NCBI RefSeq assembly: GCF_036946495.1
Contig: NZ_JAQIIX010000002.1
Coordinates: 434,001-498,000 of the forward strand
Direction: 5' to 3'
DNA from: Mycolicibacterium neoaurum
Lineage (GTDB): Bacteria; Actinomycetota; Actinomycetes; Mycobacteriales; Mycobacteriaceae
DNA: 64,000 bases
A program made the translations under genes and the position numbers. The notes under the pieces were generated by a model, which had not been told where the DNA came from, did not search any database, and saw only the letters and a program-made list of their open reading frames with translations. Below, in pieces: positions 26,694-34,730 of this stretch (the stretch's first letter is position 1; each line of letters opens with the position of its first letter).

Positions 26694-27800
26694 ATGCCGA
26701 CGTTCCGCACGCCGTCACCGTCCAAGTTGCGCCCGTCGGCGCGGCGCGCCCCGGCCGAGCCGGACGCCCGCAGCATCCACGTCCCTGTCTCGCAGGCGAT
26801 GGTCGACTGCGGCGTATACAGCGACGGTGCGCGCCTGCCCGGCAAGTACACCCACGCCGCGGCCCTGAACAAGGTCCGCGAGATCGAGGCCACCGGGACC
26901 GCGGCGTTCGTCTGGATCGGCCTGCACGAACCCGACGAACACCAGATGCAGGCGGTGGCGGACGTGTTCGGGCTGCACGAACTGGCGGTAGAGGACGCCG
27001 TGCACGCCCATCAACGTCCCAAGCTGGAACGCTATGACGACACCTTGTTCCTCGTACTCAAGACCGTCAACTACGTCGAGCACGAGTCGGTGGCCAATGC
27101 CCCCGAGATCGTGGAGACCGGCGAGATCATGATCTTCGTCGGCACCGACTTCGTCGTGACGGTCCGCCACGGCGACCACAGCGGGCTGGCCGGGGTGCGC
27201 CGGACGATGGACAACTCACCGGCCAGTTGCGCGCTCGGCCCGTACGCGGTGATGCACGCGATCGCCGACCATGTCGTCGACGGCTATCTCGAGGTGACCG
27301 ATCGGGTGGAGACCGATATCGACGCCATGGAGGAGAACGTCTTCTCCCCCAGCTCGCCGACCGATATCGAGAGCATCTACATGCTCAAGCGCGAGATCGT
27401 CGAGTTGCGCCGCGCGGTCAGCCCGCTGACGACCGCCCTGCAGCGCCTGGGATCCGATCACAACGACCTGATCTCCAAGGAGGTCCGTCGCTACATGCGC
27501 GATGTCCTGGACCACAACACCAGCGCCTCGGACCGCATCGCCAGCTACGACGAGGTGCTCAGCTCCCTGGTGCAGGCCGCCGTCGGCAAGGTCGGAATGC
27601 AGCAGAGCACCGATATGCGCAAGATCTCGGCATGGGTGGCCATCGCCGCGGTGCCCACCGCGATGGCGGGCATCTACGGGATGAACTTCGAGAACATGCC
27701 GGAGCTGAAGGCCACCTACGGCTACCCGGCCGTACTGCTGGCGATGCTGACCATCTGCACGCTGCTGTATCGGCAGTTCCGACGCAACCACTGGCTCTGA
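26694..27800 (+). CDS. corA: Magnesium/cobalt transporter CorA
   Basis: 368-aa homopentameric divalent-cation channel. A large N-terminal cytoplasmic domain (to about residue 305) with long acidic helices (YLEVTDRVETDIDAMEENVF) leads to two C-terminal membrane helices. The signature GMNFENMPEL sits in the loop between them, and a basic tail YRQFRRNHW follows. ATG at 26694 behind GGGAGG. Matches Rv1239c in position. It converges with the SUFU-like gene over an imperfect palindrome. Confidence 0.93.
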   Translation: MPTFRTPSPSKLRPSARRAPAEPDARSIHVPVSQAMVDCGVYSDGARLPGKYTHAAALNKVREIEATGTAAFVWIGLHEPDEHQMQAVADVFGLHELAVEDAVHAHQRPKLERYDDTLFLVLKTVNYVEHESVANAPEIVETGEIMIFVGTDFVVTVRHGDHSGLAGVRRTMDNSPASCALGPYAVMHAIADHVVDGYLEVTDRVETDIDAMEENVFSPSSPTDIESIYMLKREIVELRRAVSPLTTALQRLGSDHNDLISKEVRRYMRDVLDHNTSASDRIASYDEVLSSLVQAAVGKVGMQQSTDMRKISAWVAIAAVPTAMAGIYGMNFENMPELKATYGYPAVLLAMLTICTLLYRQFRRNHWL

Positions 27801-27807
27801 TTTTCCC

Positions 27808-27860
27808 GCGACTTGTGGAGTCTGAGCCGTGACCGACGCGGCTGCGGCTCCACAAATCGC
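27808..27860. terminator. Bidirectional terminator-like palindrome between corA and the SUFU gene
   Basis: Arms GCGACTTGTGGAG and CTCCACAAATCGC pair along 13 nt with one mismatch around a 27-nt loop that itself holds GAGCCG/CGGCTC. On the minus-strand RNA the mismatch is a G-U pair, so it may serve the sug operon side better. It sits just after the corA stop and overlaps nothing else. Confidence 0.55.
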
Positions 27861-27865
27861 AGGAA

Positions 27866-28459
27866 TCAGGACGGTTCGGAGGCCCGGCGGTTCGGGTCGA
27901 ACACGTCGACGCCGTCGGTGCGCCAGGCCTCACGCATCGCCTCGGCGCCCTTGAGCCGTACCCAGGCCGCCTCGGTCGGGGTGATCGGCGTGGCCTGCAG
28001 CACAGTCACCGCCGACAACGGTTCCGGCAACTCGATATCGGGAATCGGGCCGGCACTCAACAGGAATGCTGTGAACGGTGCGGCCTCGAACAGCGGGCCG
28101 CTCAGGTCGATCAGAGCGTCGGGTTCGAGCACCAGACCCTCGACGGCGGGGGCCGCGGCGAGTATCGCGATGGACTTGGCCAACCCGACCGGGCTGGGCG
28201 GGCGCAACGACACCATCACCTCGGCCCGCGGCCCGCGCACCCCGTCGGCGACCAGATCCGTCGGATCGGCCATCGGATACCGCGAACAGCCGAGCGACAC
28301 ATAATGATTGACGCCCGCACCATCCGGACCGAAGCGCAGGATGTCGATCCGGTCGGCGCCGAGAAAGGTCACACTGGCCTCGCCGGGATCGCCGAGCACA
28401 CCGGCATCGGTGAAGTGCTTGCGCACCCCCCGGCGCACTTCGGCCAGAACGTCGGTCAC
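27866..28459 (-). CDS. Suppressor-of-fused (SUFU) domain protein
   Basis: 197 aa with the SUFU-type pattern VTFLGADRIDILRFGPDG, NHYVSLGCSRYPM and RAEVMVSLRPP. The bacterial family is of unknown function and sometimes appears among polymorphic-toxin immunity proteins; nothing near it suggests a toxin here. The GTG start overlaps the sugC stop by one base (TAGTG). It is therefore the last gene of the lpqY-sugABC unit, and co-translation with sugC is likely. Confidence 0.75.
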   Translation of the reverse strand: MTDVLAEVRRGVRKHFTDAGVLGDPGEASVTFLGADRIDILRFGPDGAGVNHYVSLGCSRYPMADPTDLVADGVRGPRAEVMVSLRPPSPVGLAKSIAILAAAPAVEGLVLEPDALIDLSGPLFEAAPFTAFLLSAGPIPDIELPEPLSAVTVLQATPITPTEAAWVRLKGAEAMREAWRTDGVDVFDPNRRASEPS

Positions 28460-29631
28460 TAGCCCGCCGGCGGGATCGACAGATTCACCCCGGAGTCGGC
28501 ATCGAAGATCAGCAGCTTGGAGGTGTCCACGGCCAGCTCGGCCTTGCCTCCCGCGCGCACCTTCGAATCCGCGGAAACCCGTGCCACGAACTCGTTCTCA
28601 CCGGTACCGGATTCGGCAGCCAGCTGCTCGAGCTGCGCCGACTTGGCCCCGGACCCCTCGGTACGGAAGTACAGGTACTTGTCGGCGCCCAGCGATTCGA
28701 CCAAGTCCACGTCGACCTCGAAGGTGACCGCCCGGATACGCGAGTACGTGTCGATCAAGGCGGCATCGTCGAAATGCTCGGGCCGGATACCGGCGATGAC
28801 GTTGCGGGGCGCGGGATGTTGCTCCAACACGCGCTGCGCCTCGTCGGAGAGCATGACCTCACCGAAGGGCAGTTTGATGCCGCCGTCGGTCAGCGAGGCC
28901 GGGAAGAAGTTCATCGCCGGCGAGCCGATGAACCCGGCGACGAAGAGGTTGGCCGGGGTGTTGTACAGCTCCTCGGGCGTGCCGATCTGCTGCGCGACAC
29001 CGGCCAGCATCACCACGACGCGGTCCCCGAGCGTCATCGCCTCGGTCTGATCGTGCGTGACGTACACCGTGGTGGTGCCCAACCGGCTCTGCAGCCGGGC
29101 AATCTCGGTCCGCATCTGCACACGCAACTTGGCATCGAGGTTCGACAGTGGCTCGTCCATCAGGAACGCCTTGGGATTGCGGACGATGGCCCGCCCCATG
29201 GCAACTCGCTGCCTCTGGCCACCGGAGAGCTGGGCGGGCTTGCGATCCAACAGGTTCGCCAGATCCAGGATCTTGGCGGTCTCCTCGACCTTGCGGTTGA
29301 TCTCGTCCTTGCCGACCTTGGCCAGGGTCAGCGGGAAGGCGATGTTCTGCCGCACCGACAGGTGCGGATACAGCGCATAGGACTGGAAGACCATGGCGAT
29401 GTCGCGGTCCTTGGGCGCCTTGTCGTTGACCCGCTCGCCGCCGATACGCAGTTCCCCGGAACTGATGTCCTCCAGGCCCGCAATCATGTTCAGCGTGGTC
29501 GACTTCCCGCAGCCGGACGGCCCGACCAGGATGATGAACTCACCGTCGGCGATGGTCAGCGACAGGTCCTTGACCGCGGTGGCGCCACCGGCGTAACTCT
29601 TCGACACGTTTTCCAGCACGATTTCGGCCAT
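28459..29631 (-). CDS. sugC: Trehalose importer ATPase SugC
   Basis: 390-aa ABC ATPase of the CUT1 (MalK-like) group. Walker A GPSGCGKST, signature LSGGQRQRVAMGRAIV, Walker B AFLMDEPLSNLDA, H-loop VTHDQTEAMT, and C-terminal OB/TOBE repeats (VIAGIRPEHFDDAAL). SugC energises import of trehalose released during mycolate transfer by the antigen 85 enzymes. It starts three nt after the sugB stop. The next gene (SUFU) overlaps its stop by one base. Confidence 0.94.
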   Translation of the reverse strand: MAEIVLENVSKSYAGGATAVKDLSLTIADGEFIILVGPSGCGKSTTLNMIAGLEDISSGELRIGGERVNDKAPKDRDIAMVFQSYALYPHLSVRQNIAFPLTLAKVGKDEINRKVEETAKILDLANLLDRKPAQLSGGQRQRVAMGRAIVRNPKAFLMDEPLSNLDAKLRVQMRTEIARLQSRLGTTTVYVTHDQTEAMTLGDRVVVMLAGVAQQIGTPEELYNTPANLFVAGFIGSPAMNFFPASLTDGGIKLPFGEVMLSDEAQRVLEQHPAPRNVIAGIRPEHFDDAALIDTYSRIRAVTFEVDVDLVESLGADKYLYFRTEGSGAKSAQLEQLAAESGTGENEFVARVSADSKVRAGGKAELAVDTSKLLIFDADSGVNLSIPPAG

Positions 29632-29634
29632 GAC

Positions 29635-30471
29635 TTACCCCTTCACCGCGCCGGAGGTCAACCCGGCCACGATCCGTCGCTGAAAGATGAGAACAAAGAT
29701 GATGATCGGGATGGTGATGACCATCGCGCCTGCCGCGATGGAGCCGGTGGGCTCCTCGAACTGCGAGCTGCCGGTGAAGTTGGCGATCGCGACCGGCGCG
29801 GTGATGGCCCGCTCGGTCGCCGTCAACGACAGCGCCAGCAGCAGATCGTTCCAGGCGAAGATGAAGACCAGGATGGCCGCGGTGACGATGCCCGGCGCGG
29901 CCAGCGGCGCAATCACCTTGCGGAAGGCCTGGCCCGGCGTGGCGCCGTCCATCTTGGCCGCCTTCTCCAGATCCCACGGGATCTCCTTGAAGAAGGCACT
30001 CATGGTGTAGATCGCCAACGGCAGCGCAAAGGTGATGTAAGGGATGATCAGGCCGGGCCAGGTGTCGAACAGCCCGAGCCGGCGCTCGATGTTGAAAATC
30101 GGTGTCACCAGCGAGATCTGCGGGAACATCGCGATCAGCAACGCCACCCCGACGAGCAGCTTCTTACCGGGGAAGGCCAACCGGGCTATCGCATAGGCGG
30201 CCATGCCGCCGATGGTGACCGCGATCAGTGTGGTGATCAACCCGATGCCGATCGAGTTGACCAGCGCCGAGGTGAAGATATTGCCCTGGAAGATCGCCTT
30301 GTAGTTGTCGAAGGTGATCTGCTCGGGGATGAACTTGCCGTCCTTCACCGACGATGTCGGCTTGAGCGACAGCGACAGGATCCACAACACCGGGATCAGT
30401 GCGTACAGCACGACGATGACGTTGACGATCGCCCACCCGGTCACGCGGCGGGCATTCACCTGCTCGCTCAT
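29635..30471 (-). CDS. sugB: Trehalose importer permease SugB
   Basis: 278 aa, six membrane helices, with the EAA loop DLEKAAKMDGATPGQAFRKVI that docks SugC. I use the ATG at 30471 (MSEQVNARRVTGWAIVN); an upstream in-frame start would read through duplicated linker DNA. This ATG overlaps (ATGA) the stop of a 21-codon micro-ORF that itself overlaps the sugA stop, so SugB translation is probably coupled to SugA through that micro-ORF. Confidence 0.92.
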   Translation of the reverse strand: MSEQVNARRVTGWAIVNVIVVLYALIPVLWILSLSLKPTSSVKDGKFIPEQITFDNYKAIFQGNIFTSALVNSIGIGLITTLIAVTIGGMAAYAIARLAFPGKKLLVGVALLIAMFPQISLVTPIFNIERRLGLFDTWPGLIIPYITFALPLAIYTMSAFFKEIPWDLEKAAKMDGATPGQAFRKVIAPLAAPGIVTAAILVFIFAWNDLLLALSLTATERAITAPVAIANFTGSSQFEEPTGSIAAGAMVITIPIIIFVLIFQRRIVAGLTSGAVKG

Positions 30472-30533
30472 CGGATGTCCCTGCTCTTCGCGCAAGCGCT
30501 CATCGGACTCATGCTCTTCGCGCAAGCGCTCAT
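30468..30533 (-). CDS. Micro-ORF (21 aa) bridging sugA and sugB
   Basis: ATG at 30533 overlaps the sugA stop (ATGA) and the TGA at 30468-30470 overlaps the sugB ATG (ATGA), all in one reading frame. The peptide consists of two near-identical parts starting MSACAKS, encoded by the 30-bp tandem repeat. I do not expect a functional peptide; the likely role is to carry ribosomes from sugA to sugB. No homology known to me. Confidence 0.45.
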   Translation of the reverse strand: MSACAKSMSPMSACAKSRDIR

Positions 30534-30536
30534 CGG
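30482..30536. repeat. Tandem repeat (25-bp units, 30-bp period) in the sugA-sugB junction
   Basis: Two exact copies of a 25-bp unit, starting TGCTCTTCGCGCAAGCGCTC, lie at 30482-30506 and 30512-30536. The period of 30 bp preserves the reading frame of the micro-ORF. The second copy includes the end of sugA. Confidence 0.9.
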
Positions 30537-31429
30537 CGTGCCTCCTCGTCGCTACCCGGCGCCGCAGCTCCGAAGATCTTGATGAAGATGAACGCGATGA
30601 TCGCGACGCACAGGAAGATCAGCACGCTGATCGCCGAGCCCAACCCCAGGTTGAACGCCTTGAAAAGGTTGTTATAACCCAAGATCGACACCGACCCGGT
30701 CTCATTGGCACCACCGGTGAGCACATAGATGTTGTCGAAGATGCGGAACGCATCCAGCGTGCGGAACAGCAGCGCGACCAGGATTGCCGGTTTGATGAGC
30801 GGCAGGATCACCTTCGTCAGCCGCTTCCATGGCCCGGCGCCGTCCATCTGTGCGGCATTGAGCAAGTCCTGGGGCACCAGGGCCAACCCGGCGAGCAGCA
30901 GCAGAGCCATGAACGGCGTCGTCTTCCACACCTCTGCCAACACCACGATGGCCAGTGACGGAAGCTGTTCGGTCAGTGGGGCGCTGCCGTCGGGCAGCAG
31001 ATTGGCCAGATATCCCGTCCCCGGCGTCCATGCGTAGTACCAGCTGTAGGACGCCGCGACGGTCACGATGCCGTAGGGCACCAGGATCGCGGTGCGCACC
31101 GTGCCCTTACCGAAGATGGTGCGGTGCATGACCAGTGCAAGCGCCATGCCGAGCACGAACTCGATGGCCACCGAGACGATCGTGATACCGACGGTCACCA
31201 CGAAGGCCGTCCACCAATACCGGTCGGTGAGGATGGTCTGGTAGTTGCCCAGGCCGATGAACTCGACATCATCGGGCGCGGCCAGGTTGTAGCGCTGCAA
31301 GCTGAGCCAGACCGCGTAACCGATCGGGTACGCGGTGACCGCCAGCATCAGAAATACCGCCGGGCTGATCAACCAGAAGGCGAGCCGTCGCTGCGCGGCG
31401 AGGTCATCCGTGCCCGTCTTCGCGCTCAC
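30530..31429 (-). CDS. sugA: Trehalose importer permease SugA
   Basis: 299 aa from the GTG at 31429, which overlaps the lpqY stop by four bases (GTGA). Six membrane helices (FWLISPAVFLMLAVTAYPIGYAVWL first), EAA loop DLLNAAQMDGAGPWKRLTKVILPLI. Forms the permease with SugB. Longer in-frame starts run antisense-like through lpqY and are rejected. The C-terminal codons and stop lie inside the 25-bp repeat. Confidence 0.92.
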   Translation of the reverse strand: MSAKTGTDDLAAQRRLAFWLISPAVFLMLAVTAYPIGYAVWLSLQRYNLAAPDDVEFIGLGNYQTILTDRYWWTAFVVTVGITIVSVAIEFVLGMALALVMHRTIFGKGTVRTAILVPYGIVTVAASYSWYYAWTPGTGYLANLLPDGSAPLTEQLPSLAIVVLAEVWKTTPFMALLLLAGLALVPQDLLNAAQMDGAGPWKRLTKVILPLIKPAILVALLFRTLDAFRIFDNIYVLTGGANETGSVSILGYNNLFKAFNLGLGSAISVLIFLCVAIIAFIFIKIFGAAAPGSDEEARR

Positions 31430-32823
31430 GGAATGAGCCCCTTCCCGTCGATCGCCTTCTGCACCTGTTCGGTCAGCTCGTCGGCGGTCCGCTCCGGATC
31501 GATATCGGTGATCGGGGCCAGCGTTGCCGAAATCCGGGTCGACAGCGCCTGGTACACCGGGGTCGCCGGGCGCACCGCGGCGTTGGTCAACTGCTGCCGG
31601 ATGATCTCGTACTGCGGGTACTTCTGCTGGAAGGCCGGGTCGTCGTAGAGCGAAGCCCGCACCGCGGGCAGCCCGCCCTCCACCGAGGTGTAGCGCTGGT
31701 TGTCGACATTGCGCAGGCACCGGATGGCCTCGAAGGCCTCGGCCCTGTGCTGGGTGTTCTTGCCGACCGCCAGATTCAACCCGCCGAGGGTGACCTTGGC
31801 CGGCTCACCGTCGACCATGCCGGGGAACGGGGCGAACCCGAAAACCTTCTTGCTCGCGTCGTAGGCGACGTTGAACTGCTCGTCGGACGGCGAGAAGCTG
31901 CCGGCATCATTGATCGCACTGGTCAGCGACGGGTCCTCGTTCAACGGCAGGAACGGCACCCCGCCTTTGACCGCGTTCTCCAGCATGGATGGCAACACGA
32001 ACGGCCAGTTGACCTCGAGCGCGGCTTTGCCCTGTTCGAGCGCGAGCCGCGCGGTGCCCTCATCGGTCTGGGTGATCGACGGATCCGCACCCGGGGCGGT
32101 GGCAACGTCCTTGATGGTCTGCAGAGCCTTCACCGTCGCCGCACGATGCTCCGGGGTGTCGGTCAGGGTGACGCTCTGACCGTCATCGGAGAGCACCTGT
32201 CCCCCGGCGCTTTCCAGCAGCGTGTTGAACCACACGACCAGACCCTCGTACTGCTTGGCCTGCACCGCGATCCAGCTCGGGCCGCCCACGGCGTACTGCC
32301 GCTTGGCCTCGGCCACCATCTGATCCCATGTCGTCGGCGGGGCCGGCACCAGATCGGCTCGGTACCAGAGCAATTGGGTGTTCGTGGTGATCGGCGCCGC
32401 GTACAGCTTGTCCTGCCACTTGGCGGTCTCCAACGGCCCGGGCAGCGTGTTCTCGGTCGCGTCGGCCTCGGCCTGACCGGCCGGATCGTCCGAGAGGGGA
32501 AGTGCCCAACCGGCTTCGGCGAACTCCGCGGTCCACACCACGTCGAGTGCCATCACATCCAACGATTTGTCGTTGCCGGTGAGCCGTCGGGCCAACTGCA
32601 GGCGTTGATCGTCGGCACCCTTGGGCAACGACACCTGCCTGATCGTGAATCTCCCGCCGAGTTGCTCATTGCATTTCTGCGCAACCGCGGTGAACGTTGC
32701 CATCTCATTGGCGGGTGTGTAATAGCTGATGACAATGCCGTCGTCGGCGGAACCACACGCCGTCATGACCGACCCGGCCGTCAATGCAGCCATCACCGCC
32801 GCACAAAGCCGTCGTGTGCGCAC
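31426..32823 (-). CDS. lpqY: Trehalose-binding lipoprotein LpqY
   Basis: 465 aa from the GTG at 32823, preceded by GGAGG; the signal RTRRLCAAVMAALTAGSVMTAC ends in lipobox MTAC with the lipidated Cys at position 23. The mature part is a CUT1-type solute-binding fold (SYYTPANEMATFTAVAQKCNEQ, ALDVVWTAEFAEAGWALPL). LpqY delivers periplasmic trehalose to SugABC. First gene of the lpqY-sugA-sugB-sugC-SUFU unit, whose promoter candidate lies at 32891-32920. Confidence 0.93.
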   Translation of the reverse strand: MRTRRLCAAVMAALTAGSVMTACGSADDGIVISYYTPANEMATFTAVAQKCNEQLGGRFTIRQVSLPKGADDQRLQLARRLTGNDKSLDVMALDVVWTAEFAEAGWALPLSDDPAGQAEADATENTLPGPLETAKWQDKLYAAPITTNTQLLWYRADLVPAPPTTWDQMVAEAKRQYAVGGPSWIAVQAKQYEGLVVWFNTLLESAGGQVLSDDGQSVTLTDTPEHRAATVKALQTIKDVATAPGADPSITQTDEGTARLALEQGKAALEVNWPFVLPSMLENAVKGGVPFLPLNEDPSLTSAINDAGSFSPSDEQFNVAYDASKKVFGFAPFPGMVDGEPAKVTLGGLNLAVGKNTQHRAEAFEAIRCLRNVDNQRYTSVEGGLPAVRASLYDDPAFQQKYPQYEIIRQQLTNAAVRPATPVYQALSTRISATLAPITDIDPERTADELTEQVQKAIDGKGLIP

Positions 32824-32890
32824 TACCGGCCTCCGTTTGCGTCCGATGTCGCCGCCGTTGGCGACCTGCAGGAGAAACCTCCGCGGGGCC

Positions 32891-32920
32891 AACGTAGAGC
32901 CATAGCCGCGTACTATGCAA
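32891..32920 (-). promoter_or_regulatory. Putative promoter of the lpqY-sugABC operon
   Basis: On the minus strand TTGCAT (32920-32915) and TACGTT (32896-32891) are 18 nt apart, a good SigA-like pair. Transcription would start near 32884, leaving a leader of about 60 nt before the lpqY GTG. Confidence 0.45.
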
Positions 32921-32944
32921 CCACTTGCCGGGCGCGTCGGCCCA

Positions 32945-33445
32945 TCAGATCGTCAAGCGTGCCAGCAGATCCCGCCCCTGTTCGGCGCTACGCGGGTCGC
33001 ACAGCACGTCGTAGCGGCCGGCGACCAGCTGCAGTGTCGAGCTGAAATCCCGTGTGCCGCGCGCCATTGCGTACGGAATGGCCGAGGTGATCAGACCGAA
33101 GAACACACCGGCGATCAGACCCGTGGCCAGCGCACCCCACGGACTGGGGCTGAAGAAGCCGAGGATCAAACCGATGAACAACCCCAGCCACGCCCCGGAC
33201 AGCACACCGCCGCCGAGCACCTTCGGCCAGGACAGCCGACCGGTGACGCGCTCGACCTGCATCAGGTCGACCCCGACGATGGTGACCTGCTCCACCGGAA
33301 ATTGTTGGTCGGAGAGGTAATCCACCGCGCGCTGCGCCTCGGCGTAGGTCGGGTAGGAGCCGATGGGCCAGCCCTTGGGGGGTGTCGGCAGCGCGGCGGG
33401 CCCGCGAGCACCCGGGTCTTGGCTTGGTCGAAGGGGACCCGTCAT
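32945..33445 (-). CDS. Small membrane protein with general-stress-type N-terminus (Rv1234-like)
   Basis: 166 aa. The N-terminal half (GSYPTYAEAQRAVDYLSDQQFPVEQVTIVGVDL) matches the general stress protein 17M-like fold. Two hydrophobic segments follow (VLGGGVLSGAWLGLFIGLILGFF, WGALATGLIAGVFFGLITSAI), then a cytosolic C-terminus. Role unknown. It lies upstream of lpqY on the same strand with a gap of about 120 nt that holds the lpqY promoter candidate. Confidence 0.8.
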   Translation of the reverse strand: MTGPLRPSQDPGARGPAALPTPPKGWPIGSYPTYAEAQRAVDYLSDQQFPVEQVTIVGVDLMQVERVTGRLSWPKVLGGGVLSGAWLGLFIGLILGFFSPSPWGALATGLIAGVFFGLITSAIPYAMARGTRDFSSTLQLVAGRYDVLCDPRSAEQGRDLLARLTI

Positions 33446-33560
33446 GACTCTGCTCTCCTCACGTAGACAAGCCGGTATGCGAACAACCCTATGCCGCTGC
33501 GCGCCATCATGGGTACCCGCGTCACGATCGGCGAATCAACAGCACCACCAGCACGTACGC

Positions 33561-33566
33561 TACGTT
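33561..33566 (+). promoter_or_regulatory. -10 box (TACGTT) for a leaderless start
   Basis: TACGTT ends six bases before the ATG at 33573; an overlapping TACGCT is also present at 33556-33561. This supports the ATG at 33573 over the longer open frame. Confidence 0.45.
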
Positions 33567-33572
33567 TGGGTC

Positions 33573-34340
33573 ATGACCAATCCGGGAGAGGACGCAGCCG
33601 CCACCCCGCCGTCGGAGCCGGGTTCGCAGGCCGAGTCGACCACGTCGCCGTCGGGCTCTGGATACGAGGCGCCGCCCATCGAGCGTTCAGCCGAGACCGC
33701 GGCCTACCCGGACTACCCCCCGCCACCCGCGTACGGGTACAACCAGCCGTCCGCGGCCGACCAGCCGCCGGGTTATCCGCAGCAGGGGTACTCGCCCGGG
33801 TACGCGAACCCCGGATATACGAACCCCGACTTCTCGGCCACCGGATACCCGCCCCCGCCACCCGGGTACGGCGCCCCGCAGGACCTCGGCTCGCCCTATC
33901 CGCCGCCGACCGGGTTCGACCCCACCGCGTCCTACCCCGGCCCGGTTCCCGGCAGCTACGCCGGCCCACCGCCGGGATTCGGCCCACCGCCCATGCCGCA
34001 GGGCCAATTCGGCGGACCGCCACCCTATGGCGGTCCCGGCGGCTACGCACCGGGCTATCCGGCGCCGTACGGCGCGCCGGTCCCGCAGAACAGCATGGCG
34101 GTCGCCTCGCTGGTCTGTTCCGGGCTGGCCGTCCCGCTCTTCTTCCTGTGCTTCATCATGGGGATCCCCGCCACCATCGCCGGCATCGTCCTGGGAATCG
34201 TCGCGCTGAACCAGATCAAGCGAACCGGACAGCGCGGCAAGGAGCTCGCCATCTCCGGCATCGTCCTGGGCGGGCTTGTCCTGGCTGCCGGGATAGCACT
34301 GGGGATCTTCATCGGTGCGCTCGCCAGCGTCTCCCCATGA
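33573..34340 (+). CDS. Proline/tyrosine-rich DUF4190 membrane protein
   Basis: 255 aa. About 170 residues of Pro/Gly/Tyr-rich low-complexity sequence (PPPPPGYGAPQDLGSPYPPP) precede two C-terminal membrane helices (MAVASLVCSGLAVPLFFLCFIMG, ISGIVLGGLVLAAGIALGIFIG) around an LNQIKRTGQRGK loop, the DUF4190 pattern. Likely an inner-membrane protein with a flexible tail. The next gene is a shorter paralogue whose ATG overlaps this stop (ATGA). Confidence 0.82.
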   Translation: MTNPGEDAAATPPSEPGSQAESTTSPSGSGYEAPPIERSAETAAYPDYPPPPAYGYNQPSAADQPPGYPQQGYSPGYANPGYTNPDFSATGYPPPPPGYGAPQDLGSPYPPPTGFDPTASYPGPVPGSYAGPPPGFGPPPMPQGQFGGPPPYGGPGGYAPGYPAPYGAPVPQNSMAVASLVCSGLAVPLFFLCFIMGIPATIAGIVLGIVALNQIKRTGQRGKELAISGIVLGGLVLAAGIALGIFIGALASVSP

Positions 34341-34726
34341 CCGGCCCGTACGGTCCTCCCGACGATCCGAGCCTTCCGCCGCCGCTGCCCCCGCAGGCCT
34401 ACCCGCCCGGTCCCGCGGCGCCGTATCCGCCCTACCCGGGCTATCCGCCGTATGCCGGCTACCCGCCCTACCGCCCGCCGGGCACCAACGGCACGGCGAT
34501 CGCCGCACTGGTCAGCGCACTGGCCGGGTTGGTCTTCTGCGGACTGCCGTCGGTGGCCGGGCTGATCCTCGGCGTGATCGCCATGCGCCAGACCAAGCGG
34601 ACCGGCCAGGACGGTTACGGGCTGGCGCTGGCCGCCACGATCGTCGGTGCGCTGGCGACCGTCGTCATGACGCTCGGGGTGCTGTTGTGGATCGGACTCA
34701 TGGCCAGCAGCATGCCCCTCGTTTGA
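34337..34726 (+). CDS. Second, shorter DUF4190 membrane protein
   Basis: 129 aa. A proline-tyrosine-rich N-terminus of about 45 residues and the same two-helix DUF4190 core (AIAALVSALAGLVFCGLPSVAGLILGVIAMRQTKRTGQDG). It is a tandem paralogue of the preceding gene with ATGA overlap, so the pair is co-translated and may form hetero-oligomers. It is convergent with the citE-like gene, four bases away. Confidence 0.8.
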   Translation: MTGPYGPPDDPSLPPPLPPQAYPPGPAAPYPPYPGYPPYAGYPPYRPPGTNGTAIAALVSALAGLVFCGLPSVAGLILGVIAMRQTKRTGQDGYGLALAATIVGALATVVMTLGVLLWIGLMASSMPLV

Positions 34727-34730
34727 GGCG

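Noticed and set aside
30472..30525. N-terminal extension of SugB reading MREEHESDERLREEQ
   Set aside because: It is a translation of the duplicated junction DNA; the family alignment begins at the ATG at 30471, which has the ATGA coupling.
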